A DNA stretch of 64,000 nucleotides from the NCBI RefSeq assembly GCF_965229915.1, contig NZ_CBDDJZ010000002.1, positions 558,001-622,000 on the forward strand. Direction: 5' to 3'. The DNA is from Marinoscillum sp965229915 (lineage in GTDB: Bacteria > Bacteroidota > Bacteroidia > Cytophagales > Cyclobacteriaceae). The notes under the pieces were generated by a model. The model was given only the letters and a program-made list of their open reading frames with translations. It had not been told where the DNA came from and made no database searches. The first letter of the stretch is position 1. Each line of letters begins with the position of its first letter. Made by a program: the position numbers and the translations under genes. This document shows, in pieces, positions 41,888-50,927 of this stretch.

Positions 41888-44800
41888 ATGACATCTTGGC
41901 GTAAACTTATCATGCTATCCGGAGTGGCTATCACCGCTTCTGTTTCTGCATTAATCTACACAAACTCTCCTATTGCTGATAAAGACGACTATCAGCAATA
42001 CCTGGAATCTCACCATTACCACCCCAACAACAATCGACACATTGATTGGAGTAAGCTATCGAAAAGAGATCGTCCGGATTTGGCGTGGCGACAGGACTTC
42101 CTGCGCACCATGAACCCTGCAACGAAGCACCCTACTCCGGAGAAGTTGATAGCAGGTAGACGGGCAATCCGTGATCACTTTGCCAAACAGGCACAGCAAC
42201 GAACCGGCTCGGTGGATTACCCCTGGATTGAGCGTGGCCCCAATAATGTTGGGGGTAGAACAAGAGCACTCATGTGGGATCCAAATGATGTATCCGAAAC
42301 GAAAGTTTGGGCTGGCGGTGTAACTGGAGGTCTTTGGTACAATGAAGATATTTACGATAAGTACTCACCCTGGATCAATGTGGATGATTTTTGGGCGAAT
42401 ATCGCCATTACCTCTATCGCTTATGACCCCAATGACTCTGACATCTTCTATGTAGGAACTGGTGAAGGATGGGGAGCAGGATCTTCGCGAGGAGCTGGTA
42501 TCTGGAAGAGTACAGATGGCGGAAGCACATGGAGTCAATTGTCCAGTACGGAAGACTACTATTATGTGAATGACCTGGTTGTTCGAGATGAAAGTGGCTC
42601 GTCGGTTATTTATGCTGCCGTAGATGGCAATTATTATGAAGGGGCCTGGCACAATTCTGCAGATGCAGGTCTACGGCGCTCCACAGATGGAGGAACCACC
42701 TGGTCTTCTGTACTTCCAGTAATTCCACCTGACAACTCCGTGAGCTTTGTTCCTGCGGATATTGAGATTGGAGCGGATAACAGAATCTGGGTTGGAACCA
42801 GACGAACCCCATACAGCAACACAGACCGAGGCGGTGGAAGGATATTGTATTCTGACAATGGCACCACCTGGACCACTTCCTATGAGTCTTCCGGTATTAC
42901 CAATGGCCGTGGACGTGTAGAGTTGGCTTGTGCTCCTAGTGATGAAGATGTGGTGTACGCGGTAATAGAAAATGATGGCATTGCTCATGAAATGGTTGCC
43001 ACATCAGATGGAGGCGCCAACTGGAGCGCAATATCAGAGCCAGCCGATGTAGATACCGGCATACCAGATACAGACTTTACCAGAGGGCAGGCATGGTATG
43101 ACCTGATCATGGCGGTTGATCCCAGTGATGCCACACGCGTCATTGTGGGCGGTATAAGCCTGTTTATCAGTGATGATTCGGGAGCTAACTGGGATCACTT
43201 GTCCAAATGGTCCAACAATAACAATATGTCGTCCCTGGATGTCTCGCTCGTTCACGCCGATCAGCATCAGATAGCTTTCAAACCAGGATCATCCACAGAT
43301 GTCATCTTTGGGAACGATGGCGGGGTTTACCTCAGCAGTGATATGGATCAGACTGTCCCCACTATTGACTCTAGAAACAAAAACTACAACGTCACGCAGT
43401 TTTATGCAACGGCCATTAATCCTGAAGCAGGATCAGATCAGATGCTGGCCGGAGCCCAGGATAATGGCACACAGGTGTTTACCAAGTCGGGTATGGCAGA
43501 TACCTATGAAGGAAGCGGAGGAGACGGAGCTTTTTGCTTCATTGATCAGACCGATCAAGACTATCAAATTTCATCCTATGTGTACAACTCCTACTACCTC
43601 TCCACCAATGGAGGTCAAAGCTTCAGTTCCTTCGTTTCCGATCAATCAACCGGACTGTTTATCAATGTGGCTGACTATGACGATAATCAAGGCATCCTCT
43701 ACACCTCAACTAATTCGTCATCGATCGGTCGGTTCCTGAATATTCGGTCAGGAAGCCCTTCTAGAAGTGATTTTTCGGTCTCTCTGGGAGGAGATGCTAC
43801 GGCCATTCGTGTTTCACCATATACCACCACCAGCACAACGCTTTTTGTGGGTACAGAGAGTGGATCTTTGTTTAAGGTTACCGATGCTGACGGGTCACCG
43901 AGCTCCTCCAACATTACAGGATCGAGTTTTCCTTCGGGTACCATTATTTGTGTTGAGGTAGGAAGCGATGAAGATCACTTATTGGTTGTATTCTCCAACT
44001 ATGGAGTTTCGAGTCTATGGGAAACACAAAATGGTGGATCAACATGGGCTGAAAAAGAAGGAGATCTTCCGGACATGCCCATCCGATGGGCCTTATATAA
44101 TCCGAATAATTACGATGAGGTGATTGTTGCTACGGAGTTAGGATTATGGAGAACCGAGGATATTACCGCCTCCTCTCCCGCCTGGGATCCATCCAACGAA
44201 GGCTTAGCCAATGTTAGGATAGATATGTTGCAATACCGTGAGTCGGATGATGAGGTGGTAGCGGCTACATTCGGTAGAGGATTATTCACTAGTTCGGGTT
44301 TTTCAACCGTGACCGGTCCCAGAGCAAACTTCACGGTTTCCAGCACCCAAGTAGCTGATGCTGAAGAAGTGACTTTTACAGATGTGTCACTCGGAGATCC
44401 TGTATCCTGGTCCTGGACATTCGAAAATGGAACTCCCTCCACCTCTTCCGATCAAAACCCGTCCGTTTCGTTTGCCGGAAATGGCGCCTGGGATGTTAGT
44501 CTCACCATAGAAGACAGTGAAGGAAATGTAAGTACCAAAACGTCCGAAAGATTCATCACGGTCGTCCCAGACGCGGATTTACCCGACCTGGCTCCGTATA
44601 ACCCATCCAGTTGGGAGGATAAAGTAGTGGTTCATACCAACACTGACGCCACAGATGACGAAGACATCTCCTATGGGGATGACGTGCTCATTTCCTACGC
44701 TTATTCCAACTTTGGTGATATTGACGTTCCGTCCACAGTATTCAAACGACGCATATTAGTTGATGACATGGAAGTCTACAATTCCAATTCTGCCGGTGGA

Positions 44801-46516
44801 CAATTAGCCGGATACTATTACTGGGTGACAAATATCGACATCTCAAGTTACAATTTAAGCCCAGGTGAGCATACGCTTCGCCTTCTATTGGATGAAGATA
44901 ATACCATCACAGAAAAAGATGAATCTAATAACGAATACGAGCGAACCTTCACGATTCTGACCAATACCATCACCTGGGACGGAAGTGATTGGAGTAATGG
45001 CACGGGACCTACTTCCACTGACAATGTGGTGTTCTCGGGTAATTTTGATTTTCAAACAGAAGCCATCTCTTCCCTTGAGGTATTTGATGCGACCATCAAT
45101 GATGGGGTGATTGTTTCGGTGAACAATGGCAGCAGTTTCCAGGTGAATGGAAACCTCTCCGCAAACACAGGTTATGTAGACGTAGCTTCTGGTTCTTCTT
45201 TGATCTTGTTAGGGTCGGCTACTGGTTCCTTCCACCAGATTCATCGATCCACTACATTTGATAATGCTACCGGTAAATACAGCGTTATCGGCTCACCAGT
45301 AACTTCAGCATCCACCAATGTTCTTGGTGCAACCATCTACGAATATGACGAGACCATAGCCTATGGAGCTAATGGAAATTCGAGGTTTGTTGAGGTAACT
45401 GACGCGGAGACCATGCAGCCTGGAGATGCCTACTTTTCTGCTTTTTCCGGGGACATCACGTTCACAGGAGAACCCAATACTGGTTCCATCAATCAATCGT
45501 TGATCTACAGTGCAGCCGAAGGTTCGAATGCGGGTTTCAATTTGGTATCCAATCCGTACAGTGCGGCTATAAGCTATGATGACCTGATGGCAGAGAATGA
45601 GGACATAGATGGAACAATCTACCTATGGGATGATGGCGGTTCTGATAGCAACCAAAGAGACAATAGCGACTACATCACTGCCAATAGTATGGGAGCCGCA
45701 AGTGGTGGGAGTTCCAGGTCCACCGACTGGGATGGCTACATCAGGTCCACTCAGGGATTTATTGTCAAAGCCAATAATGCCGGCACACTGGTATTTAACA
45801 GTGACATGACCTCAACCGGAAATAACTCAGATCTAGGCTATTTCAGACAACACACACAGAATAAGGACGTCCTTCGGCTAGCTATCAGTGGAAATGGCTA
45901 TTCCAATGACATACTCATTGGTTTTAGAAGTGATGCCACATATGGAGTGGATAGACTTTATGACGCCTATAAAGTGAAAGGCAATAGTCACCTGCAACTT
46001 TACTCACTCATTGGAGACTTGCCTTATGCCATCCAGGGCTTACCTCCTGGAATGGATGAATACCTGATTGATTTGGGATTTGACTGTGACGAGGGTGCTA
46101 CCTTCGATCTGGAAGTGACAGAAGCATCGTTAGATGGATATTACACCTACTTGATAGACAATACGTTATCTAAGCAGGTTGAGCTTGGAACGCATCAATA
46201 CTCTTTTGAGTCGAGTTCCTCTGATTTCAATAGACGGTTTCAATTGCTGCTAACCAAATCACGAATATTAAGTGCATCGGCTCCACAAACTGATTTAACC
46301 ATTTATGCCGGAAATAACCGGGTAAACATCCAATCAAACTCCTTTGCTGGTCATGCAGACATTGAAATATTCACTATTGGTGGACAACAAATTGGGCACC
46401 ACGAAAACATCAATCTATCATCCGGTCAATGGAGCACCCCAGTAAGACATAAAGGTCTGCTTGTTGTAAGAGTGCAAACCCCAGAGGGCTTGATCATCAA
46501 AAAAGTAATCAACTAA
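41888..46516 (+). CDS. Large secreted BNR/sortilin-like repeat protein with PKD, CARDB and type IX sorting domains
   Basis: This 1542-residue exported protein begins with a membrane-targeting signal (about residues 5-25). The N-terminal half has repeated BNR/sialidase-like beta-propeller motifs (SxDGGxTWS, for example STDGGSTWSQLSS, SDNGTTWTTS, SDDSGANWDHLS). It is followed by a PKD domain (about 813-895, SWSWTFENGTPSTSSDQNPSVSF) and a CARDB-like domain (about 898-1022, with LLLDEDNTITEKDESNNEYERTF). A further beta-rich region follows, then a T9SS C-terminal sorting domain (about 1462-1542). Likely it is a surface or released protein; no hydrolase motif is recognised. Confidence 0.88.
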   Translation: MTSWRKLIMLSGVAITASVSALIYTNSPIADKDDYQQYLESHHYHPNNNRHIDWSKLSKRDRPDLAWRQDFLRTMNPATKHPTPEKLIAGRRAIRDHFAKQAQQRTGSVDYPWIERGPNNVGGRTRALMWDPNDVSETKVWAGGVTGGLWYNEDIYDKYSPWINVDDFWANIAITSIAYDPNDSDIFYVGTGEGWGAGSSRGAGIWKSTDGGSTWSQLSSTEDYYYVNDLVVRDESGSSVIYAAVDGNYYEGAWHNSADAGLRRSTDGGTTWSSVLPVIPPDNSVSFVPADIEIGADNRIWVGTRRTPYSNTDRGGGRILYSDNGTTWTTSYESSGITNGRGRVELACAPSDEDVVYAVIENDGIAHEMVATSDGGANWSAISEPADVDTGIPDTDFTRGQAWYDLIMAVDPSDATRVIVGGISLFISDDSGANWDHLSKWSNNNNMSSLDVSLVHADQHQIAFKPGSSTDVIFGNDGGVYLSSDMDQTVPTIDSRNKNYNVTQFYATAINPEAGSDQMLAGAQDNGTQVFTKSGMADTYEGSGGDGAFCFIDQTDQDYQISSYVYNSYYLSTNGGQSFSSFVSDQSTGLFINVADYDDNQGILYTSTNSSSIGRFLNIRSGSPSRSDFSVSLGGDATAIRVSPYTTTSTTLFVGTESGSLFKVTDADGSPSSSNITGSSFPSGTIICVEVGSDEDHLLVVFSNYGVSSLWETQNGGSTWAEKEGDLPDMPIRWALYNPNNYDEVIVATELGLWRTEDITASSPAWDPSNEGLANVRIDMLQYRESDDEVVAATFGRGLFTSSGFSTVTGPRANFTVSSTQVADAEEVTFTDVSLGDPVSWSWTFENGTPSTSSDQNPSVSFAGNGAWDVSLTIEDSEGNVSTKTSERFITVVPDADLPDLAPYNPSSWEDKVVVHTNTDATDDEDISYGDDVLISYAYSNFGDIDVPSTVFKRRILVDDMEVYNSNSAGGQLAGYYYWVTNIDISSYNLSPGEHTLRLLLDEDNTITEKDESNNEYERTFTILTNTITWDGSDWSNGTGPTSTDNVVFSGNFDFQTEAISSLEVFDATINDGVIVSVNNGSSFQVNGNLSANTGYVDVASGSSLILLGSATGSFHQIHRSTTFDNATGKYSVIGSPVTSASTNVLGATIYEYDETIAYGANGNSRFVEVTDAETMQPGDAYFSAFSGDITFTGEPNTGSINQSLIYSAAEGSNAGFNLVSNPYSAAISYDDLMAENEDIDGTIYLWDDGGSDSNQRDNSDYITANSMGAASGGSSRSTDWDGYIRSTQGFIVKANNAGTLVFNSDMTSTGNNSDLGYFRQHTQNKDVLRLAISGNGYSNDILIGFRSDATYGVDRLYDAYKVKGNSHLQLYSLIGDLPYAIQGLPPGMDEYLIDLGFDCDEGATFDLEVTEASLDGYYTYLIDNTLSKQVELGTHQYSFESSSSDFNRRFQLLLTKSRILSASAPQTDLTIYAGNNRVNIQSNSFAGHADIEIFTIGGQQIGHHENINLSSGQWSTPVRHKGLLVVRVQTPEGLIIKKVIN

Positions 46517-46527
46517 ACGCACTAAAG

Positions 46528-46701
46528 ATGAAAATACAGACTAAATATTTTGGATCAATTGCGTTAATCGCATTCATCATGATACCAGGTTTTGCTCAAG
46601 GAGCACCACCGGCAACACCTATTGATGGAGGACTTTCCTTATTGCTGGCCGCTGGTGGCGTGTTTGGTATCAAGAAGATTCGAGATCACTATAGAAAATG
46701 A
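46528..46701 (+). CDS. PID-CTERM-like mini-protein
   Basis: This is a 57-residue protein with an N-terminal signal peptide (MKIQTKYFGSIALIAFIMIPGFAQ) and a C-terminal PID motif: TPIDGGLSLLLAAGGVFGIKKIRDHYRK. It consists of PIDGG, a hydrophobic helix and a basic tail. This is the PID-CTERM protein-sorting tripartite signal known from Bacteroidota, in a protein with almost nothing else. The gene is 11 bp after the large secreted protein and likely cotranscribed. A weak hairpin (46705-46727) may terminate the operon. Confidence 0.82.
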   Translation: MKIQTKYFGSIALIAFIMIPGFAQGAPPATPIDGGLSLLLAAGGVFGIKKIRDHYRK

Positions 46702-46793
46702 GCTATCTCCATGAATTGATTGGAGATTCTCGTTTCTTGATGCGAAAGGTGAGTTGATAATTGTCGGAATACAACTAAGGGAAGGAACGAACA

Positions 46794-47171
46794 CTATTTG
46801 ATCAATGTCCTTAGTTGGTTTTCCAGACTTGCAGCATCCCTTACCTCGCGTTTCCGAATAAACCAGTCGACATTATCCAGCAGTGTCTGGGGAGGTCGGT
46901 CTACCGCAGACACCAGGATGATCACGGGCCGCTTGTCCATTCGATCGATGTTCGGCTTGATCCAGTCGATCAGGTAGTCCCCGTCCACCAGAGGCATCTC
47001 ATAGTCGGTAAAAATTAGGTCGGGTTTGATCTGCAGGATGCCCTTGGCACCTTGCACCGGGTTAGTAAACGTCTGCTTTAGGTCTATCAAGGCTATCTTA
47101 CTCAGATAAGCCTGTAGGCTTTTTAGAAACAACACATCATCATCTATGGCAATACAGGTCAATGGATTCAT
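46794..47171 (-). CDS. Stand-alone receiver-domain response regulator
   Basis: This 125-residue protein is a bare CheY-like receiver. It has an acidic pocket at D10-D12 (AIDDDVLFL), the phosphorylation site D56 in LIFTDYEMPLVDG, the switch residue in ILVSA and a Lys near the end (FIRKRE). There is no DNA-binding output domain. It lies 121 bp downstream of a sensor kinase on the same strand and is probably its partner, so output must go through protein contacts. Confidence 0.9.
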   Translation of the reverse strand: MNPLTCIAIDDDVLFLKSLQAYLSKIALIDLKQTFTNPVQGAKGILQIKPDLIFTDYEMPLVDGDYLIDWIKPNIDRMDKRPVIILVSAVDRPPQTLLDNVDWFIRKREVRDAASLENQLRTLIK

Positions 47172-47292
47172 TCGTATTAAGTGGTGTAATGCCTAAGATA
47201 GTCAGGAAAAGTCGGAGTTCATTAATGGTAGACACCTCAGCATAGATTAATCCTTATGATGCCCTGAGGCGAGTTTCGCTAGATACCTTGGC

Positions 47293-48507
47293 TCATGAAA
47301 TGGCCTCCTCCAGAGGAATTGGCATCCACACATCGATAGCGGTGCCTTTGTTTACTTCACTATTGATGCTATAGCTGGCATCCAGGATGTTGCACCGCGT
47401 GCGGATCATGGACATGCCCAGACTTTTGTGATCCCAGCCTTTCTCCCGGATGTCAAAGCCTTTTCCATTATCGCTTATGTGCAGTTTGATCTTTCCGTCC
47501 ACCTCTCCGACATGAATATGGGCCTCCGATGCTCCAGAGTGCTTTTCGATGTTGTTGAGTGATTCCTGTACAATCCGGTAAATATTGATCGCCTTGGTGT
47601 AATCAAACTGAACAGTGGTCTCATAGGCCATTGAATAGTGAATGCCATCGGCCATGTTAAAATTCTCTACCAGGTAGCTCAGGGACTCTTCCAGGTCAAA
47701 GTCCGATTGCTCTGTCATGGGCATGATGCGGTGCGAGAGCTTGCGGCTCTCCAGCATTCCACTTTCGGCCATGTCCCTGATTTTCTCCAGATAACGCATA
47801 TCCGTCGGGTTGTCCACCAATGTCTTGGAGAAGCTATGAATCAAGGCAAAGTACTGTTTGATGCTATCGTGAATCTCACCAGAGATCATCTGGCGCTCAC
47901 TGTCTATCCCGGCTACCATTCGCTCCATGACTTCCTGCTCCAGTCCACTGGCCAGCGTCAGATCCAGCGCCACCACACAGATGGCTTTTTTACCCATATA
48001 GTTCATCAGCTGACAAAACAGTTGCTGCCGCATGATTTGACCGTTGGCTCGTCGCAAATTCATCTGGAGTTCCACATAGCCACTGTCATCCAGGTTGTGC
48101 TTTACTTCTGTTAGCTCCTCAGCGCTCACGTTTACCGCAAACTTGAGAGGAGTGCTATGCAGGTAATCCTCCATGGTATAACCGGTGGTGAGCAGCGTAA
48201 CCCGGTTGACGTGCAGGTATGTGAGGTCTTTAAAGTCCAGTATGACACATGGCAGAGGCATTGACTCAAAAATCAGCTCATACCGTCTGGCGTTGCGTTC
48301 AAAACGGTTGACTGATCGCCTCGTTAATGTATAGATTAGCCAACCACTCATGGCTACAAAGACGAGTCCTTTCGCACTCTGGATCAGCGTGATACGATCC
48401 GAGTCCCCAACAAGGACTTGCACTAATTTGTCTGAAAATAGGATATAGAGTCCACATAGAACTATGTAGATAGAAGCATTTTTAATCGGTTCATTTAATC
48501 GCATCAT
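47293..48507 (-). CDS. NarL/DegS-type sensor histidine kinase with PAS domain
   Basis: This 404-residue inner-membrane kinase has two membrane helices at the N-terminus (about 12-32 and 42-62), then a PAS domain (about 75-185) and a HisKA_3 dimerisation motif with the phospho-His H213 in SGEIHDSIKQYFALI. It also has a HATPase_c domain (VQESLNNIEKHSGAS, DNGKGFD, SLGMSMIRTR). HisKA_3 kinases usually pair with NarL-type regulators, but the adjacent gene encodes a bare receiver. The signal is not evident. Confidence 0.93.
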   Translation of the reverse strand: MMRLNEPIKNASIYIVLCGLYILFSDKLVQVLVGDSDRITLIQSAKGLVFVAMSGWLIYTLTRRSVNRFERNARRYELIFESMPLPCVILDFKDLTYLHVNRVTLLTTGYTMEDYLHSTPLKFAVNVSAEELTEVKHNLDDSGYVELQMNLRRANGQIMRQQLFCQLMNYMGKKAICVVALDLTLASGLEQEVMERMVAGIDSERQMISGEIHDSIKQYFALIHSFSKTLVDNPTDMRYLEKIRDMAESGMLESRKLSHRIMPMTEQSDFDLEESLSYLVENFNMADGIHYSMAYETTVQFDYTKAINIYRIVQESLNNIEKHSGASEAHIHVGEVDGKIKLHISDNGKGFDIREKGWDHKSLGMSMIRTRCNILDASYSINSEVNKGTAIDVWMPIPLEEAIS

Positions 48508-48758
48508 AGCGTATTCGGTATATATCCTACAAAAAATTGAACCTTCCTGGTCATTTCAATAGCTGAAGATCAAGTTAGGAAATTACAGCTACACTTAACG
48601 CAACGCTCAGTTATTATCGACCAGTATCTGCAATTGGAGTCTAAAAATTTCCCGTCAGTGTGCTGCCGTTTGGTGATAGCTGAAATAATAGTACGATCTC
48701 CTACTGCATGATCATTGCAAACCTACAGTAGGATATCGGTCATCACAGACCGGACCAA

Positions 48759-48950
48759 TCAATCGTCTTCACCTGAACTTAACCAGGCAGCGATGCCTAC
48801 TACAGCAGCCAGGCTGATGCCAATAACCGTGATGTTGAGGTAACGCTGAGTTCGTCGTGCTTTATCCAGCTGTTTCGATCCAATCCCCTTGCGTTCGATG
48901 AGCTCTTCCAAAGATTTTACACGGTTTTCGAGTTCTTGTTTGATGTCCAT
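48759..48950 (-). CDS. Small coiled-coil/TM protein
   Basis: This 63-residue protein has an N-terminal helix rich in Leu/Glu heptads (IKQELENRVKSLEELIERKG) followed by one membrane helix (YLNITVIGISLAAVVGIAAWL) and a short acidic tail. No family is recognised. The gene is single, with its start 180 bp from the IS. Coding potential is supported by composition and the sensible topology only. Confidence 0.6.
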   Translation of the reverse strand: MDIKQELENRVKSLEELIERKGIGSKQLDKARRTQRYLNITVIGISLAAVVGIAAWLSSGEDD

Positions 48951-49173
48951 AGTATTTGTCTTTAGTCTTTAAATACAACATAAAGGCTGGGTGTATGTTT
49001 GATTTGACCCGCTGCCTAACCACAGAGCTTGATTAGTTAACCGCAGAGAATAGGAGAAAACTGAGTGAAATACTTAGCTAAAATCCATCTTCCCTCCATT
49101 CCCAAGGGAGGGACTAGACTAAATAGCTTGTGACTTGTCCTGAAATGAGTTTACACAAAATGTAAACTAAAAA

Positions 49174-49581
49174 ATGGACAAAACTAATATTAGGACAGGT
49201 GGCTCGATTAGCTGGGCTGAACGTGAAGAGATGATCAAGGAGTATCTGTCAGGCTGCTATTCCAAAATTGAGCTTTGGAAAAAATATACTGGACAGACAG
49301 AAGAGCACGGTCAGCTCCTCAATTGGATGCGGAAACTAGGTTATATCCAGGGAGATCCTAAGTTAAAACAAACGAAGTTGGTATCTTCACCTCGACAGCA
49401 GTTTACAATATTGGATAAACCAGAAAACGATAAAGACCCGGTAGAGCTTCAAAAGAAGATCAAGGAACTAGAGAAGCAATTGGAAGTAGCTCAGCTCAAA
49501 GTAGAGGGCTATGAGTTGATGATTGACATTGCTGAAAAAGAGCTAAAAATACCTATTCGAAAAAAGTCCGATACCAAGTAA
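49174..49581 (+). CDS. IS3-family OrfA, copy 2
   Basis: This 135-residue HTH/coiled-coil protein is identical to the copy-1 OrfA except at KELEKQ (KELKKQ there). The slippery heptamer A AAA AAG at 49560-49566, in the orfA phase CGA AAA AAG, lies just before the stop. It allows -1 frameshifting into orfB. Confidence 0.92.
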   Translation: MDKTNIRTGGSISWAEREEMIKEYLSGCYSKIELWKKYTGQTEEHGQLLNWMRKLGYIQGDPKLKQTKLVSSPRQQFTILDKPENDKDPVELQKKIKELEKQLEVAQLKVEGYELMIDIAEKELKIPIRKKSDTK

Positions 49582-50501
49582 TAACCACCTTAAAGGAAAG
49601 GCATCAACGAGTTGCCCTGGGACGTTTATGCCTATTATTTGGTATTACCAGACAATCATATTACCAACATTACTGGAATGTTGAAGAAACAACGTTTGAA
49701 CATCATTTGATTATTAATGAAGTGAAAAATATTCGTCAAAGCCATCCACGTATGGGTACTAGAAAATTGTATGAATTACTTGATCCGTTCATGCTTGATC
49801 ATCAAATAAAAATGGGTAGAGATGCTCTTTTTAATCTTTTAGCTGACAATAATTTGCTAGTCAAAAAAAGAAAAAGAAGGGTTTATACTACAAACTCATC
49901 TCATTGGTTGAAAAAATATCCAAACCTGATAAAGGAGTTTGTTCCAACATCTTCTAATCAATTGTGGGTCAGCGACATCACCTATTGGAAAATGCTTAAT
50001 GGATATTTATACATCAGCTTTATTACAGATGCGTATTCCCATAAAATAGTGGGTTATTCTGTCTCAGAAACATTAGAAGCTATTGCCTCCATTAAGGCTC
50101 TTGAAATGGCTATAACATCGCTAAAGAATCCTGCAGAAAACCTTATCCATCACTCTGACAGAGGAATACAATATTGCAGTAGTGAGTATGTAAAGCTATT
50201 GCAGGATAATGTTATTCAGATCAGCATGACCGAAAACAGTGACCCTTTGGAAAATGCTGTTGCTGAACGTGTAAATGGTATTATTAAAAATGAATACCTC
50301 GAGTGCTATGAGGTTAACAATTTGAAAGAAGCACAACAGCTACTTGAAGAAGTTGTACGGCTGTATAATGAGCAGAGGCCTCACATGAGTATTTCAAATA
50401 AGAAACCTTCTCAGGTACATAATTCGGATTCTTTGAAAGTATCCAGAATATGGAAGAATTATTATCCGAATTCAACAACTGTAAACCTAGAATCGGATTA
50501 A
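49566..50501 (+). CDS. IS3-family transposase OrfB, copy 2
   Basis: The -1 frame is open from just after the slippery site, continuing VRYQVITTLKERHQRVALG into the integrase core with the same DDE residues as copy 1 (WVSDITY, HHSDRGIQY, ENAVAERVNG). The predicted product is an OrfAB fusion. The nearest in-frame start-like codon is the TTG at 49707. The translation is identical to copy 1, which indicates a very recent duplication or ongoing gene conversion. Confidence 0.93.
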   Translation, partial: VRYQVITTLKERHQRVALGRLCLLFGITRQSYYQHYWNVEETTFEHHLIINEVKNIRQSHPRMGTRKLYELLDPFMLDHQIKMGRDALFNLLADNNLLVKKRKRRVYTTNSSHWLKKYPNLIKEFVPTSSNQLWVSDITYWKMLNGYLYISFITDAYSHKIVGYSVSETLEAIASIKALEMAITSLKNPAENLIHHSDRGIQYCSSEYVKLLQDNVIQISMTENSDPLENAVAERVNGIIKNEYLECYEVNNLKEAQQLLEEVVRLYNEQRPHMSISNKKPSQVHNSDSLKVSRIWKNYYPNSTTVNLESD

Positions 50502-50566
50502 CCAAAAATTGTAAATAAATAATAGGACGTATCTTTTAACTTGTAAACTTATTTTAGGACGGGTCA

Positions 50567-50927
50567 CATAGTAATAAATTACTTTGACGTCACAATTTTA
50601 GGGAGGGTTGGAAGAAGAATAACCGCAGAGAGAACGAAGGAAACTGAGCCATTGTTCTATAGTAGGGTTTTATTTAATACATACGTCACTCACTGAACTG
50701 CTATGATGCTCAAGACCTTTTAGAGATTATGGAGAAATCCAAAGGGAATCTGTTTCATCGAGAGAAATGCCTATTTTCTCATAGATTCCCCGGTAAGATT
50801 CTCATAACTGAGAATCTTCCGTGGAATGACGGTTAGTTTTCTCAAACCCCTACCTTAATAGTGGAGGGGCTTTTGTTGATTTAAGTCACGATTTTAGGGA
50901 GGGTTGGAATATTCGATCTTGGAGGAA
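50567..50927. repeat. Gene-free region with intergenic repeat fragments
   Basis: No gene is visible. TTTTAGGGAGGGTTGG occurs twice (about 50597-50612 and 50892-50907), the complement of the CCAACCCTCCC motif of the repeats near 22 and 25 kb. About 50740-50830 holds GGGAATCTGTTTCATCGAG, TCATAGATTCCCCGG and GGAATGACG, reversed relatives of the other repeat arm. Confidence 0.65.

Larger units (their letters stand above)
49131..50566 (+). mobile_element. IS3-family insertion sequence, copy 2 (1436 bp)
   Basis: This copy has the same length and ends as copy 1 (22106-23541) but is inverted. Its OrfB translation is identical and its OrfA differs at one residue. No clear target duplication is seen between the left (AATAGCTTG) and right (CATAGTAAT) flanks. 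Similar short sequences (CCGCAGAGA ... AACTGAG) occur on both sides, at about 49021 and 50623. Confidence 0.95.

Noticed and set aside
42365..43961. Several open frames on both strands within the BNR/PKD gene
   Set aside because: They overlap a long frame with clear domains and have no features of their own.
22106..50566. The two IS copies as ends of a composite transposon
   Set aside because: The 25.6-kb span with different kinds of genes, a missing target duplication at copy 2 and insertion of copy 1 within a local repeat give no direct support for joint movement.
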